From NCBI RefSeq assembly GCF_000619885.1, contig NZ_KK211039.1, positions 399,589 through 463,588 on the forward strand: a stretch of DNA of 64,000 nucleotides, written 5' to 3'. This document shows positions 9,152 through 20,051 of the stretch, one piece after another. Below the pieces are notes generated by a model, which saw nothing but the letters and a program-made list of their open reading frames with translations, did not search any database and was not told where the DNA came from. Every line of letters begins with the position of its first letter. The stretch's first letter is position 1. Source of the DNA: Balneatrix alpica DSM 16621. Lineage in GTDB: Bacteria; Pseudomonadota; Gammaproteobacteria; Pseudomonadales; Balneatricaceae. The translations under genes and the position numbers were made by a program.

Positions 9152-10852
9152 TTAGCCGCTGGGCTGGATCACCCGCTTGGGCGCAGCCTGACGCTGGCGT
9201 GCTTGCCAGTCCGGATCAATCCAGACCGGCACCTCGGCTTTAGGCAAAGGCGCACGTCCCAGAATCAAATCCGCGGCTTTCTCTGCCACCATGATGGTGG
9301 GGGCATTCAGATTGCCATTGGTAATGGTGGGAAAAATGGAGGAGTCCACTACCCGCAGTGCCTCAATACCGCGCACCCGGCAAGCGGGATCAACGACTGC
9401 CATGGGATCATCCTCCGCCCCCATCTTGCAGGAGCAGGAGGGGTGATAAGCGCTCTCTACATTGGCGCGCACCCAGGCATCAATTTCCTCATCGCTCTGG
9501 ACCGCCTTACCAGGTTGAATTTCCTCACCCCGATAGGGATCCAGCGCAGGCTGATTAATGATTTCCCGGGTTAAACGGATGCAGTCACGCCAGTCCTGTT
9601 TATCCTGCTCGGTACTGATGTAATTGAATTTAATCCCCGGCTTCGCATGGGGATCAGCGGATTTAATCCATACCCGTCCGCGACTTTCAGGCTTGTTGGG
9701 GCCCACATGCACCTGGAAACCATGGCCCTGCACTGCCGCGCGGCCGTCATAGCGCATTGCCGCAGGCAGGAAGTGGTACTGAATATTGGGCCACTTCAAC
9801 CCCGCCCGGGAGCGGATAAAGCCACAGGACTCAAAGTGGTTGGTGGCCCCCAGGCCATCCTTAAACAGAATCCAGCGGGTGCCGATCAAACCTTTACTGA
9901 TTAAGCCCAGCTTGGAGTTCAGGGTAATGGGCTCTTTGCACCAAAACTGGAAGTACACCTCCAGATGGTCCTGCAGGTTTTCTCCCACCCCTGGCAATTC
10001 ATGCTGGAGCGGCACGCCGGCAGCCTCCAGTACCGCCTTAGGGCCAATACCGGAGAGTTGCAGTAACTGCGGTGAGCCAATGGAGCCCGCCGCCAGAATC
10101 ACTTCCTTGGAGGCAGCCACCTGTTCGATACGGCCCTGGTGTTCAATTTCCACACCTACCGCACGTTTGCCCTCCAGCAGCACCCGACGGGTTACCACAC
10201 CGGTTTTCACCTGCAGATTAGGACGCTTCATCGCCCGGCGCAGATAGACGTTGGAGGTGGATGCACGCACCCCATCCTTCACCGTCATATGCATTGGGCC
10301 AAAGCCTTCCTGGCGGTAGCCGTTGTAATCCTCGGTATGGGGATAACCCGCCTGCACCCCGGCATCAATAAAAGCCTGGTAGAGGGGGTTCAGCTTCATG
10401 TCATTGCCGTTACAGGTAGCCAGGGGACCTTCGCCACCACGGTAGTCATCCGCCCCACCTTTCCAGCTTTCTGCCTTGCGGAAGTAGGGCAAACAGTCCT
10501 GATAACTCCAGCCCTCCGCGCCCTGCTCCTGCCACTCATCAAAGTCACAGGCATGGCCACGCACATACACCATGCCATTGATGGAGGAGCCACCACCCAA
10601 TACCCGACCACGGGGGCAATGCAGATGGCGCCCGGCTATGCCTTCTTCCGGCTCGGTTTCAAACTGCCAGGCGTACTTTTCCGTATTCATCGGATACGAC
10701 AGTGCCGTTGGCATCTGAATAAAGATGCTTTTGTCACTACCGCCAGCCTCCAGCACCAACACCTGATGCTGGCCATCCTCACTGAGACGATCGGCCAGCA
10801 CGCACCCTGCGGAGCCTGCGCCGACTATGATGTAATCGTAAACCTTGCTCAT
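9152..10852 (-). CDS. betA: Choline dehydrogenase
   Basis: Membrane-associated FAD enzyme of the GMC oxidoreductase family that oxidises choline to betaine aldehyde. It has 566 residues, close to the usual 555-560. The N-terminal dinucleotide-binding motif reads [20 protein letters not shown], with LEAGG following; GMC signature 1 is [18 protein letters not shown] and the C-terminal active-site region is [12 protein letters not shown] with [20 protein letters not shown]. The start is ATG 10852, preceded by GGGAG; an in-frame GTG/ATG extension to 10882 lies over the betB end and is unlikely. It lies 14 bases downstream of betB. Confidence 0.97.
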   Translation of the reverse strand: MSKVYDYIIVGAGSAGCVLADRLSEDGQHQVLVLEAGGSDKSIFIQMPTALSYPMNTEKYAWQFETEPEEGIAGRHLHCPRGRVLGGGSSINGMVYVRGHACDFDEWQEQGAEGWSYQDCLPYFRKAESWKGGADDYRGGEGPLATCNGNDMKLNPLYQAFIDAGVQAGYPHTEDYNGYRQEGFGPMHMTVKDGVRASTSNVYLRRAMKRPNLQVKTGVVTRRVLLEGKRAVGVEIEHQGRIEQVAASKEVILAAGSIGSPQLLQLSGIGPKAVLEAAGVPLQHELPGVGENLQDHLEVYFQFWCKEPITLNSKLGLISKGLIGTRWILFKDGLGATNHFESCGFIRSRAGLKWPNIQYHFLPAAMRYDGRAAVQGHGFQVHVGPNKPESRGRVWIKSADPHAKPGIKFNYISTEQDKQDWRDCIRLTREIINQPALDPYRGEEIQPGKAVQSDEEIDAWVRANVESAYHPSCSCKMGAEDDPMAVVDPACRVRGIEALRVVDSSIFPTITNGNLNAPTIMVAEKAADLILGRAPLPKAEVPVWIDPDWQARQRQAAPKRVIQPSG

Positions 10853-10866
10853 TCCATCACTCCCGC

Positions 10867-12327
10867 TTAGGCGTAAGGGCACTGCAGCTCACCGAGCTCC
10901 ACATACACACTCTTGGTCTGGGTGTAGTGATGCAGGGTTTCGATGCCATTTTCACGGCCTAAGCCGGACTCTTTATAGCCACCCACGGGCATCTCAGCAG
11001 GGGAAGCGCCCCAAGTATTAATCCAGCAAATACCCGCCTGCATCTTGGCAATCACCCGATGGGCACGGGCAAAGTCCTGGGTGAATAGCCCTGCCGCCAG
11101 GCCAAAACCGGTTGCATTGGCACGAGTGACAACCTCAGCCTCATCTTCAAATTTGAGTACTGACATGACCGGGCCAAAGATCTCTTCCCGCACATTAGGC
11201 ATCTCATCGCTGCAGTCAGCAAATACGGTCGGCAGCACAAAGTTACCCTGCTCCAGCCCCTGTCCGGACGCACGCTCGCCACCACAGAGTAATCGCGCCC
11301 CTGCAGCCTTAGCCGCCTCAATGTAGCCCAGCACCTTTTCCATGTGTGGACGTGAAATCAAGGCGCCAATCTGAGTCTCCATAGCCAATGGATCCCCTAC
11401 CACCAGCTTTTCGGTACGCTCTTTCAGCTGCGCCAAAAACTCGTCATAACGGCTAGCATGGACAAATACCCGCGTACCGTGGGTGCAGACTTCACCCTGG
11501 GTATAGAAGTTCGCCATCATCGCGCCGGAAACCGCACGGGTCAGGTCCGCATCCTCAAAGACGATCAAAGGCGACTTACCGCCCAGTTCCATGGTCACCT
11601 GCTTAAGGGTGCCTGCTGCATCCGCCATTACTTTTTTACCGGTACCGCACTCACCGGTGAAGGACACCTTGGCGATCTGCGGATGACGTGACAGCGCCTG
11701 ACCAACCCGGTAATCCCCCTGCACCACGTTGAATACGCCATCGGGTAAACCGGCCTCAGTAAAGATCTCTGCCAGCTTCAAAGCGGTCAGCGGGGTCTCT
11801 TCCGAGGGTTTAAATACCATGGCGTTGCCCGCTGCCAGCGCCGGAGCGGCCTTCCACATGGCAATTTGAATGGGATAGTTCCAGGCACCAATACCGGCAC
11901 AGACCCCTAGCGGCTCACGGCGGGTATAGAAGAAGGTGGATTCACCCAGGCTCTGCTGCGCCCCCTGAATGGAAGCGGCTAAGCCAGCGTAATATTCGAT
12001 CACGTCCGCACCGGTGACGATATCGACATAGAGCGCCTCCTGCAGTGGCTTGCCGGTATCCAGCACCTCTAGACGGGCCAGTTCATCATTGCGCTCACGC
12101 AATAACGCCACAGCCTTCTGCAGAATGCGGCCACGCTCGACACCGCTCATCGCCGACCACACCGCAAAGCCTTGCTGGGCGGAGGCAACTGCCTTATCGA
12201 CATCCGCCAGTGAGGCCTGCTGAACCTCCGCTAACACCTCACCCGTGGCGGGGTTACGGGTAACAAAGGTTTCGCCAGAAGTGGCATCCTGATAACGACC
12301 ATGAATATAAAGTGCTTGTTGTTGCAT
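10867..12327 (-). CDS. betB: Betaine aldehyde dehydrogenase
   Basis: Cytoplasmic NAD(P)-dependent aldehyde dehydrogenase of 486 residues that converts betaine aldehyde to glycine betaine, the second step after BetA. The ALDH landmarks are the PWNYP-type segment [14 protein letters not shown], catalytic glutamate in [18 protein letters not shown], catalytic cysteine in [17 protein letters not shown], and the C-terminal [16 protein letters not shown]. The start is ATG 12327, whose A is shared with the TGA stop of betI (TGATG), showing translational coupling. Confidence 0.97.
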   Translation of the reverse strand: MQQQALYIHGRYQDATSGETFVTRNPATGEVLAEVQQASLADVDKAVASAQQGFAVWSAMSGVERGRILQKAVALLRERNDELARLEVLDTGKPLQEALYVDIVTGADVIEYYAGLAASIQGAQQSLGESTFFYTRREPLGVCAGIGAWNYPIQIAMWKAAPALAAGNAMVFKPSEETPLTALKLAEIFTEAGLPDGVFNVVQGDYRVGQALSRHPQIAKVSFTGECGTGKKVMADAAGTLKQVTMELGGKSPLIVFEDADLTRAVSGAMMANFYTQGEVCTHGTRVFVHASRYDEFLAQLKERTEKLVVGDPLAMETQIGALISRPHMEKVLGYIEAAKAAGARLLCGGERASGQGLEQGNFVLPTVFADCSDEMPNVREEIFGPVMSVLKFEDEAEVVTRANATGFGLAAGLFTQDFARAHRVIAKMQAGICWINTWGASPAEMPVGGYKESGLGRENGIETLHHYTQTKSVYVELGELQCPYA

Positions 12328-12968
12328 CAGTGCCTGCCTTGTGTGCAATAGGGTTGTCCAGACTCCGCCTCAGTGGTGCCCGCCAAATGGGGCAGCTGCA
12401 GAGCCAAATAATGTGCAATGATTCGTTGTGCCAGGGCACCATCGATCCCATCGGGACTGAGGGCTCCCCTTAACCAGATACCGTCAATCAGGGCAGCAAT
12501 GGCCTGAGCTGCAAGCTCAGCCTGGGCTGCCGGTAACACTCGCTTTAACTCCAAGCGCAGATGCGACAGCAGGCGCTTCTCATTGACCCGCTGTAAACGG
12601 TATAGCTTGGGGTCATGCATCGCCTGCGACCAAAAAGCTAACCAGGTTTTTACCACCCGCTGATCCAACTGGCGCGGGTCAAAATTACCGCCGACGATGG
12701 CGCTGATCCGCCCCAACACATCCGTTGGCTGCGTGGCCTGCAAACGCTCGCGTACATGCTCCGACAACTGGCGTAACACCGCCCGCATGGTGGCTTCCAG
12801 CAAGCCATCCTTACCACCAAAATAGTGATTGATAATCCCCGGCGAGACACCTGCAGCCTTACCAATCAAGGCAATGCTGGCACCTTGCAAACCCACATCA
12901 TCAATCACTGCCATCGTGGCTTCGATTAACTGTGGACGGCGAATTTCTTCCATGCCCAGTTTAGGCAT
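12327..12968 (-). CDS. betI: TetR-family choline-responsive repressor
   Basis: DNA-binding repressor of the bet genes that is relieved by choline. It has 213 residues beginning [19 protein letters not shown], the characteristic BetI N-terminus. The helix-turn-helix reads [29 protein letters not shown]. The start at 12968 has AGGAAAG upstream; a longer frame to 13103 is rejected because it runs through the operator. It is the first gene of betI-betB-betA, and a strong palindrome lies 26 bases upstream. Confidence 0.95.
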   Translation of the reverse strand: MPKLGMEEIRRPQLIEATMAVIDDVGLQGASIALIGKAAGVSPGIINHYFGGKDGLLEATMRAVLRQLSEHVRERLQATQPTDVLGRISAIVGGNFDPRQLDQRVVKTWLAFWSQAMHDPKLYRLQRVNEKRLLSHLRLELKRVLPAAQAELAAQAIAALIDGIWLRGALSPDGIDGALAQRIIAHYLALQLPHLAGTTEAESGQPYCTQGRH

Positions 12969-12993
12969 CTGTCTTTCCTGTTCGGCAATTAGG

Positions 12994-13019
12994 TTTTTAA
13001 TTGAACGATCAATTAAAAA
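12994..13019. promoter_or_regulatory. BetI operator
   Basis: Perfect inverted repeat with 11-base arms TTTTTAATTGA and TCAATTAAAAA around ACGA. Its centre, TTGAACGATCAAT, resembles the TTGAACGTTCAAT core known for BetI-type operators. Its position just ahead of betI predicts autoregulation of betIBA. Confidence 0.8.
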
Positions 13020-13103
13020 TAAACTCGCAATTTTAGACTCCAATGTCAAGGCGAGTTTGTTCCTGACAGCACAGGCGCACCTTCTAGCCAAATCAAAAAA
13101 CAA

Positions 13104-13523
13104 TTTAAAAACAATTAGTTAAAAAGCAGACAGGCAAACAAGACAGCGTTGCAGTGTCGCCTTTAGCTAGGCTCGTGACGCGAATGGCATTCCTGCTCTA
13201 GCTAGCAAATCCAACTTTTTGATCTGCGCTGGTGCCTAGTTGCTACAACAAAATGTGGGAGGTACTGAGCGCAAATGACTCAGATAGATAGGCACTAAGT
13301 AGGATAAAACGCGTTGATGAATATCGACCCTGTTGCCAACAACAGAGTGCTAGCCAGCCTAGAGACAGTTATACAAGGGGTTGCAGCAGCTCCTGCTGCT
13401 GCGCCCTGTATCTATGCAGATAGTCTTCATCCAACCCTGTGCAGTCATTATGTTGCAGTCATTTGCTTCAGTAACAGCCGCCAACGCGGCAGCTGTTAGC
13501 TTGGATGCCGAATACAGATGAAA
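13104..13523. other. Gene-poor gap between betI and MCP
   Basis: About 420 bases that hold the 5' region of betI at the left and the 3' end of the chemotaxis gene at the right. A GCAGCAG/CTGCTGC inverted repeat lies near 13384-13401. A 61-codon plus-strand frame from 13314 has no convincing ribosome site and resembles nothing known to me. I see no RNA gene. Confidence 0.4.
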
Positions 13524-14834
13524 TTACTCTTTACTGGCAAAAATACTGACAGCTTCAACCGCTTCCCGCGCTCCTTGCCGGATTTCCGTAATGGCATGGG
13601 CTGCCTTGTTGGCTAACTCGACCCCAGTAATCGCCTGGCTTTGGCACTCTGTCATGCTATTGATTGCCGCCTGGGTACCCGACTGAATCCGTTCAATCAT
13701 GCCGGTAATTTCGGCCGTCGATTCACTGGTTCGTCCTGCCAGGGAGCGCACTTCATCCGCTACCACAGCGAAACCCCGCCCTTGTTCACCTGCACGCGCA
13801 GCCTCAATGGCAGCGTTCAGAGCCAGCAGGTTAGTCTGGTCAGCAATGCCACGAATGGCATTGACAATGTTAGTGATCTGCTCCGACTGTTTACCCAGTT
13901 CCGCTAACTGACTGGCAGCATGCTCAATACCTTTGGCAATCTGCCCCATCTCTGCACTGGCAGATTCAATAATATGACTGCCCTGCTCCGCTAACTGCTC
14001 CGTTTTTAATGCAATCCGATGGGCACCGGCTGCTTGTCGCGCCTCTTCCTCCGTATGCACCACCTGCTGGGTAATATCCGTGGCAAACTTCACCACTTTA
14101 ATCACCCGCCCCTGCTCATCAAAAACGGGGTTATAACTGGCTTCTAACCACAGCGTCTGTCCACTCTTACCAATACGCTTATAACGTCCAGCCAGAAAAC
14201 GTCCCTGCTGCAAAGTCTGCCAGAACTGACGATATGCCTCTGACTGCGCGTAATCCGACTCACAGAACATCCGATGATGCTGGCCTCTAATCTCATCCAG
14301 GCTATAACCCACGGCATTCACAAAATTTTTGTTAGCCGTCAAAATTTTCCCGTCAGGGGTAAACTCAATGACCGCTAATGAGCGATCCAGCGCCTGTAAT
14401 TTACTGGATGCTTCCAAATCCTTTTCGACTCGCTCGGTAATATCCGAAGCCAGCTTAATCACTTTAATTACCTTACCCTGGCTATCTTTCACCGGGTTAT
14501 AGGTAGCTTCTAGCCATACTTTTTTACCTGTCTTGGTAACGCGTTGGTGTTGTCCACTAACAAAGTGCCCCTGCGCCAGTTTGCTCCAAAAGCTGGCATA
14601 CTCAGCGGATTTCGCTAAGGCCGGTAAGCAAAACATACGGTGGTGTTGTCCCTGAATTTCCGCTAACTCATAGCCCATCGCTGCTAAAAAATTGTCATTA
14701 GCCGTCACGATATGGCCATCGGGAGTAAACTCGATCACTGCCAGTGAACGCCCTAACGCTTCCATCACCGCCTGCTGTTCTTGCTCACGTTGACGCAGGG
14801 CTTGCAGCTGATTCTTCAACTCACGGTTAAACAT
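13524..14834 (-). CDS. Soluble methyl-accepting chemotaxis transducer with two PAS domains (BdlA-like)
   Basis: Cytoplasmic signal transducer of 436 residues without membrane helices. Two PAS domains of nearly the same sequence lie at about 25-140 and 147-262; each starts [10 protein letters not shown] and contains [17 protein letters not shown]-like and WLEA(T/S)YNPV segments, and each ends in a PAC-type DIT motif. The signalling hairpin follows with [20 protein letters not shown] and [15 protein letters not shown]. The PAS-PAS-MCP order and length resemble the biofilm-dispersion protein BdlA of Pseudomonas and related soluble redox sensors. AAAGGAG precedes ATG 14834. No other chemotaxis gene is nearby, so the pathway it feeds is unknown. 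Confidence 0.9.
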   Translation of the reverse strand: MFNRELKNQLQALRQREQEQQAVMEALGRSLAVIEFTPDGHIVTANDNFLAAMGYELAEIQGQHHRMFCLPALAKSAEYASFWSKLAQGHFVSGQHQRVTKTGKKVWLEATYNPVKDSQGKVIKVIKLASDITERVEKDLEASSKLQALDRSLAVIEFTPDGKILTANKNFVNAVGYSLDEIRGQHHRMFCESDYAQSEAYRQFWQTLQQGRFLAGRYKRIGKSGQTLWLEASYNPVFDEQGRVIKVVKFATDITQQVVHTEEEARQAAGAHRIALKTEQLAEQGSHIIESASAEMGQIAKGIEHAASQLAELGKQSEQITNIVNAIRGIADQTNLLALNAAIEAARAGEQGRGFAVVADEVRSLAGRTSESTAEITGMIERIQSGTQAAINSMTECQSQAITGVELANKAAHAITEIRQGAREAVEAVSIFASKE

Positions 14835-15065
14835 TATTATTGGCTCCTTTCATGTTACCCCTCCCTGCAGTTGATTCGAGTCCTCAAACAGAGGCCGAGA
14901 TACTAGCCCCATAGGATGACGTTTTCATGCTGTTTTAGTACAAAACAACCCTAAAACCCAGTGAGGCAATCAAGTATTCGCAGAAAAGGCAGAATTTAAC
15001 AGGAAAAAGAAGCTGAGGGAGCTGAAGGAGGGGCAAGGGCCCGTTACCAGGCCCGCGTCAAACAT

Positions 15066-15257
15066 CTAGTCACGTATCTTACAGGTGCGAATACCAAGTA
15101 AAGGATAGAACGGGCAGAAACGAAATAACCCCGTCAACAAGGGAACAATTCCGACCCAGCCCAACAGCGGCAACCACCCCATCAGCGCGGTGGCGATTAG
15201 CGCTACCCCCACGACTATACGCAACCCACGATCTAAACCACCCACATTAGCTTGCAT
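15066..15257 (-). CDS. Small DUF2892 membrane protein
   Basis: 63-residue inner-membrane protein with the DUF2892 pattern: an N-terminal N(V)GGLDRGLRIVVG motif, two hydrophobic helices, and a C-terminal CPFYPLLGIRTC segment with two cysteines. The start has AGGAGATCAGC upstream of ATG 15257. DUF2892 domains are often fused or adjacent to rhodaneses and redox regulators. Here it lies 89 bases downstream of a Crp/Fnr-type regulator on the same strand, so it may be its target. Function unknown. Confidence 0.85.
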   Translation of the reverse strand: MQANVGGLDRGLRIVVGVALIATALMGWLPLLGWVGIVPLLTGLFRFCPFYPLLGIRTCKIRD

Positions 15258-15346
15258 GCTGATCTCCTAACCAAGATTAGATAAGCGCAGTCTAATAAAG
15301 TAAAAACTAAAGATCTGTGACTTTGTCACCAACCCCTTTAATCAGC

Positions 15347-16015
15347 CTAACGGAGTTCAGGGGAGCCTAGTTGAGCCAGGGCTTGCTGGTTTTCCAGCTG
15401 GATGCGCCCACGTTGCAAGCGTAGCCAACCATTGCGCTCAAACTCCTTGAGCAGACGGCTAACCACCTCTCGTGCACTGCCTAACTCCGCCGCCAACTGC
15501 TGATGAGTCTGCTGGAGTTGTCCCTGTTCTGCATGACGTAGCAGATAGGCCGCTAAACGCTCGTCCAAACGGCTAAAGGTCACGGCTTCCACCAACATCA
15601 GCAGCTCAGTAATCCTTTGACTGTACTGCTCGAACACGAAAGCACGCAGCCCCGCACAGCTATCGAGTGCTTGGCGAAAGATCGCCGCTGGAATCACCAC
15701 AGCCTCAACTGCGGTTTCCGTCACCCCATCGGCCTGATAAGGCGAGCCCCCCAGTAAGCAAGCGCTGGTCAAAATACAGCTTTGCCCAGCCTCTACCCGA
15801 TAGAGCACCAACTCGCGTCCATTAACTGCGTTTTTCTCCACCCGCACCGAACCGGATAAAACCAGCATAAACTGCTGGCAAGTCTGTCCAACATGGAATA
15901 ACGCTGTGCCTGCCGGTAGCTGCTGCACCCGCGCAGCAGCTAACAGTTGCTGCCACGCAGGCCCCTGCAACGAGGACAGCGCAGGGAAGCTGGCTAACCA
16001 GGCCGATGCTCTCAC
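15347..16015 (-). CDS. Crp/Fnr-family transcriptional regulator
   Basis: 222-residue regulator with an N-terminal cyclic-nucleotide-binding-type beta barrel (about residues 20-140, including LFHVGQTCQQFMLVLSGSVRV) and a C-terminal winged helix with HQQLAAELGSAREVVSRLLKEF as recognition helix-turn-helix. It lacks the N-terminal cysteine cluster of FNR, so it should not carry that iron-sulfur cluster; its ligand is unknown. The GTG start at 16015 overlaps the rlmKL TGA in the four bases GTGA, so its translation is probably coupled to the rRNA methyltransferase. The DUF2892 gene follows. Confidence 0.9.
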   Translation of the reverse strand: MRASAWLASFPALSSLQGPAWQQLLAAARVQQLPAGTALFHVGQTCQQFMLVLSGSVRVEKNAVNGRELVLYRVEAGQSCILTSACLLGGSPYQADGVTETAVEAVVIPAAIFRQALDSCAGLRAFVFEQYSQRITELLMLVEAVTFSRLDERLAAYLLRHAEQGQLQQTHQQLAAELGSAREVVSRLLKEFERNGWLRLQRGRIQLENQQALAQLGSPELR

Positions 16016-18183
16016 CCGTTTTTGGCCCGGATCTCAAAGCACTGGTGAATGCGGGTATTGCGGGCAAAGTCCGGATCAAAACTCTGCTTAGTCACATCCT
16101 GGATATCCAAATTGTGCAAGGCACCATAATCCAGACTGAAGGAGCGCAGGTTGTTGGAGAAGATCAGCAAGCCACCTGGGGCCAGGCAACGCATCGCCAT
16201 ACGGATTAAACGTACATGATCGCGCTGGATATCCAGCACATCGTCCATCCGCTTGGAGTTGGAGAACGAAGGCGGGTCCATAAAGATCAAATCGAACTTG
16301 TCTTTACAGTCATCCAGCCACTTAAAGCAGTCCGCTTGTTCAAAGCGATGGAAGCGCTCGGAAAAGCCATTCACCGCCAGGTTTTTGCGGCCCCAATCAA
16401 GATAGGTGCGGGACATATCCACACTCGTCGTAGAACGGGCGCCCCCCTTCGCGGCATGCACCGTTGCGGTTGCGGTGTAGCAAAACAGGTTAAGGACATG
16501 CTTATCTTTTGCCAGCTGCTGGATACGGCGTCGCACCGGACGATGGTCGAGGAACAGGCCGGTATCAAGATAATCGGTGAGATTCACCAACAGTTTGCAG
16601 CCATCTTCTACCACTTCCAGCAGTTTGCCCTGCTGATCCAAGCGCTCATACTGTGCCCGCCCCGCTTGGCGTTGGCGCTGTTTCAGTACAATGCGATCAG
16701 GTCGAATACCCGTTACCACTGGCAACGCCGCCAAGACTTCATTCAAACGCTGCTGTGCCTTATCGGCATTAATGCTTTTAGGCGGTGCATACTCCTGCAC
16801 ATGCAGGTAATCATGATAAAGATCGATGGCCACCGCATATTCCGGCATATCCGCATCGTAGAGACGATAGGCATCTATCTGTTCTTTTTTCACCCACTTG
16901 CTCAACCCCTTGAGGTTTTTACGCAAGCGGTTGGCAAACATGCTGGCCCCTTCACTGAGCTGTACCTGCGCTTCTTCCTGAGTACGGGCTTCCACCGCCC
17001 GCACGATATAAGGCTCTTCCACCTTAAACAGCAGCAGTTCGCAGGGTAAGGCGCCATTAAAGAATTTATATTGCTTATGTGAGCGCAAGCGCATCTGCTT
17101 GCCTAACTCGGGATTACCGGTGAAAACCGCCGCATTCCAATCCTGGAAATGCTCAATCAGGCGCTCACCCAGGTGACGGTAAAGATGTACCAGCACCGGT
17201 GTATCACTCAAACGCTCACCGTAAGGGGGGTTACAGATCAGCAGTCCAGGCGCCTGATCCTGTACATGGCTGGGCTTAGACAGGGCAGCAACTTCTTTCA
17301 CCATCACCTTGACCCACTTGGCCAGCCCTGCCCGTTCGATATTGGCCTCAGCAACCTTAATCACCCGTGGGTCCGCATCATAGCCCCGAATCTCGGCACA
17401 ACCACGCTCTAACCCTGCCTCTTTGCGAGCCTGGGCCTCCTCCCGCAAACGTTGCCAAAGCGCATTATCGTGCTGCTTCCATCGCATAAAGCCGTATTGC
17501 CAACGGGCTAAACCCGGAGCGATATCCAACGCCATCTGCGCTGCTTCCAGCAAAATAGTGCCAGAGCCACACATCGGGTCGAGCAAACGCCCACCCTTAG
17601 CAGCGGTATCTGGCCAAGCGGCCCGCAGTAACAAGGCTGAAGCCAGGTTTTCCTTCATCGGTGCAATACCAGACTGTAAACGGTAGCCACGACGGTGTAA
17701 GGACTCACCCGCCAAATCCAAAGAAAGGGTGGCGCGGTGACGATGAACATGTACCGCAACGCGAATATCTGGCTGCTTGGCATCAATGCTGGGACGACGG
17801 CCGGTTTGCTCACGAATCTGATCCACAATGGCATCCTTGACCCGTTGAGCACCAAAGTGACTATGGTTAACTCCAGGCAGGCGACCGCTAAAATCAATCG
17901 CCAGGGTGCCTTCAGCCTGGATGTGTTGGAGCCAATCGATTTGCTTCACCCCATCGTAAAGCTCATCGATGTTCTGCACTTGCCACTCATCCAGAATCAA
18001 CAGCACTCGGTTTGCCAAACGTGACCACAAACACAACCGATAGCCCAGCTCCAGCGGGCCCTGGCAATAGACTCCTGCCACCGTTTGCCGAACCCCTTCT
18101 GCTTGCCAGTTCAGCAGCTCTTGTTCAATCAGGGATTCCAGCCCTTTGGGGCAAGTTACCAGGTAGGTATGGCGTTCACTCAT
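16012..18183 (-). CDS. rlmL: Bifunctional 23S rRNA guanine methyltransferase RlmKL
   Basis: Cytoplasmic fusion enzyme of 723 residues that methylates G2445 (N2) and G2069 (N7) of 23S rRNA. The N-terminus has a THUMP region followed by the RlmL methyltransferase with LLDPMCGSGTILLEAA and LLICNPPYGERL. The C-terminal RlmK half has HVLNLFCYTATATVHAAKGG and LIFMDPPSFSNSK. The start taken is ATG 18183 (MSERHTYLVTCPKGLE); a TTG two codons upstream is less likely. The length equals that of gammaproteobacterial RlmKL. Its neighbours rmf and pyrD are also conserved. Confidence 0.96.
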   Translation of the reverse strand: MSERHTYLVTCPKGLESLIEQELLNWQAEGVRQTVAGVYCQGPLELGYRLCLWSRLANRVLLILDEWQVQNIDELYDGVKQIDWLQHIQAEGTLAIDFSGRLPGVNHSHFGAQRVKDAIVDQIREQTGRRPSIDAKQPDIRVAVHVHRHRATLSLDLAGESLHRRGYRLQSGIAPMKENLASALLLRAAWPDTAAKGGRLLDPMCGSGTILLEAAQMALDIAPGLARWQYGFMRWKQHDNALWQRLREEAQARKEAGLERGCAEIRGYDADPRVIKVAEANIERAGLAKWVKVMVKEVAALSKPSHVQDQAPGLLICNPPYGERLSDTPVLVHLYRHLGERLIEHFQDWNAAVFTGNPELGKQMRLRSHKQYKFFNGALPCELLLFKVEEPYIVRAVEARTQEEAQVQLSEGASMFANRLRKNLKGLSKWVKKEQIDAYRLYDADMPEYAVAIDLYHDYLHVQEYAPPKSINADKAQQRLNEVLAALPVVTGIRPDRIVLKQRQRQAGRAQYERLDQQGKLLEVVEDGCKLLVNLTDYLDTGLFLDHRPVRRRIQQLAKDKHVLNLFCYTATATVHAAKGGARSTTSVDMSRTYLDWGRKNLAVNGFSERFHRFEQADCFKWLDDCKDKFDLIFMDPPSFSNSKRMDDVLDIQRDHVRLIRMAMRCLAPGGLLIFSNNLRSFSLDYGALHNLDIQDVTKQSFDPDFARNTRIHQCFEIRAKNG

Positions 18184-18638
18184 AGTCAATCGTCCGGCAT
18201 TCTATAAAGGCGTGCATGATACTGGAGGGGCAAGGCGGAGTCCAAACAGCTCATAGCCAGAGGGCAATATCGCCACCTCGCCGACAATGCCTATCCCCGC
18301 TCTAGGGTTTACACAAGCCCCATCCTAAAAATTTTTCAACTTAATAATAAAAAACAAGAATTCAACTCATCAATAAGTTACAAAAACACGCTAAGTGGCT
18401 GATCCCTAGTTAAACCTGTTGGTCAAAATGGTTTAAATACTATCCAGTCATAAACAGGGTGATACATATAACAGATTCTTCCTCGACACCCCTGCACTAA
18501 AACTGCTAAAAAATGATGACAGCCTAATGCTGTTGTTCTGGAGTTAGCTTCTTCTACTTAGCTAAACCTGGATGTAACAAGACTGGGGTTAATAAGCAGA
18601 GTGGCTCTCCACCCATTTCGATCATGAGGTCACGGACT
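18184..18638. other. Intergenic region between rlmL and rmf
   Basis: About 455 bases between the divergently transcribed rlmL and rmf genes. The part from 18320 to 18560 is A+T-rich and should hold the rmf promoter and leader. I recognise no specific operator or RNA. Confidence 0.4.
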
Positions 18639-18845
18639 ATGAGAAAACAAAAGCGCGACTCCACTCAACGTCACTTCAATCGAGGATATCAGATCGGTTT
18701 GGCGGGCAAGTCTCGCGATCTTTGCCCATTAAATAATATGGATGAACGCGCCGTATGGATGAGCGGCTGGCGTTCGGGAAGAGAAGCATACTGGGGTGGC
18801 ATGTCTGGTGTCGCTGCCCTACACCGTGATCCCTCAATGGGATAA
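18639..18845 (+). CDS. rmf: Ribosome modulation factor
   Basis: Small basic protein of 68 residues that converts 70S ribosomes to inactive 100S dimers in stationary phase. It begins MRKQKRDSTQRHFNRGYQIGL and continues with GKSRDLCP and WMSGWRSGRE, all typical of RMF; the C-terminal tail is about ten residues longer than in Escherichia coli. The start is ATG 18639, with GAGGT upstream; an earlier ATG at 18624 lies before that ribosome site. The rmf-rlmKL-pyrD neighbourhood is conserved. Confidence 0.95.
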   Translation: MRKQKRDSTQRHFNRGYQIGLAGKSRDLCPLNNMDERAVWMSGWRSGREAYWGGMSGVAALHRDPSMG

Positions 18846-18953
18846 CCTTTACCCTTCAACCTGACTTTTTCATTCTTTGCCATAGCGCCTTGTTACTGCG
18901 CCCTCACCTTTTCACTAGGTGAACTTCTTGCAAAGGTGTGACCCACTAAACCA

Positions 18954-18985
18954 GGCTGTCAGTCCCGCTGACAGCCTTCTTTATT
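18954..18985 (+). terminator. Rho-independent terminator after rmf
   Basis: Arms GGCTGTCAG and CTGACAGCC around TCCCG, followed by TTCTTTATT. It lies between the convergent rmf and pyrD ends and is best read in the rmf direction. Confidence 0.8.
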
Positions 18986-18992
18986 AATAGCG

Positions 18993-20012
18993 CTATACCT
19001 TCGCCGTAGCTTCAATACACTCACGCACCAGCCCTGGCCCGCGATAAATCAAACCAGAATAGAGCTGCACCAATGAAGCCCCCGCCTCCAGCTTTTCCTG
19101 CGCATCTCGCCCACAGAGGATACCGCCTACGCCGATGATCGGCAGAGCGCCTTGCAAATGGGCTGACAGGGTTTTAATCACTGCCGTCGAGGCATCACGC
19201 ACCGGCTCACCACTTAAACCACCGGCTTCATCCGCATGCTTCAACCCCTTCACCGCCTCACGCGATAAAGTCGTGTTAGTGGCGATTACTGCGTCCATCT
19301 TGGTCTCCACCAAGGTATCCGCCACCATCCGCACCTCTTCCTCGCTCATATCAGGTGCGATCTTAACCGCAATAGGTACGTGCTTACCCTGCTCTTGTGC
19401 CAAGCGCAGGCGGGCCTCATGCAGGGGGGCTAATAAGGCTTTTAAGCTATCGCCATATTGCAGGGTGCGCAGTCCAGGCGTGTTCGGTGAGGAGATATTC
19501 ACGGTGACATAACTGGCAGCCCGATAGACTTTTTGCAGACAAATCAGGTAATCATCCAATGCGTTTTCCACCGGAGTAGCGGCATTTTTACCGATGTTGA
19601 TTCCCAGAATGCCGCGAAACTTGGCATGGTCAACATTGGCAAGGAGCTGATCAACCCCTTCATTGTTAAACCCCATGCGGTTGATGATGGCATTACGCTG
19701 CGGCAGCCGGAACAACCGGGGCTGAGGATTGCCAGGTTGTGGACGAGGAGTAATGGTACCAATCTCAACAAAGCCAAAACCTAAAGCGGCCAAGCCATCA
19801 ATGCAGTGGCCATTTTTATCCAACCCTGCTGCCAACCCGACTGCGTTAGGAAACTCCAACCCCATTACCTTACGTGGCTCGGCTTTAGGCGCCGCCGGCA
19901 ACGCTTTGGTCAGCCCTAAACGTGCCGCCGCACTGAGCCAGTCCAACGTGAGTTCATGGGCCGTTTCGGCAGAAAATGAGAACAACAGCGGTCGAAGCAG
20001 TGAGTAAGCCAT
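18993..20012 (-). CDS. pyrD: Dihydroorotate dehydrogenase (quinone)
   Basis: Inner-membrane-associated FMN enzyme, class 2, that oxidises dihydroorotate to orotate in pyrimidine synthesis with quinone as acceptor. It has 339 residues, starting [20 protein letters not shown] with the amphipathic N-terminal helices of class 2 enzymes. Landmarks are [36 protein letters not shown]-type segments, [12 protein letters not shown] with catalytic serine, VKIAPD, and IIGVGGI. ATG 20012 has AGGAGGAG two bases upstream, so longer upstream starts are rejected. Confidence 0.97.
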   Translation of the reverse strand: MAYSLLRPLLFSFSAETAHELTLDWLSAAARLGLTKALPAAPKAEPRKVMGLEFPNAVGLAAGLDKNGHCIDGLAALGFGFVEIGTITPRPQPGNPQPRLFRLPQRNAIINRMGFNNEGVDQLLANVDHAKFRGILGINIGKNAATPVENALDDYLICLQKVYRAASYVTVNISSPNTPGLRTLQYGDSLKALLAPLHEARLRLAQEQGKHVPIAVKIAPDMSEEEVRMVADTLVETKMDAVIATNTTLSREAVKGLKHADEAGGLSGEPVRDASTAVIKTLSAHLQGALPIIGVGGILCGRDAQEKLEAGASLVQLYSGLIYRGPGLVRECIEATAKV

Positions 20013-20051
20013 ATCTCCTCCTGTTTTGGCCGGGCCATTATACATAGCCGC

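Noticed and set aside
13314-13499. 61-codon plus-strand frame between betI and the MCP gene
   Set aside because: No ribosome site; Ala-rich repeat from GCAGCAG runs and nothing recognisable.
16216-17049. 277-codon plus-strand frame over rlmKL
   Set aside because: Antisense to a well-supported gene and without any domain.
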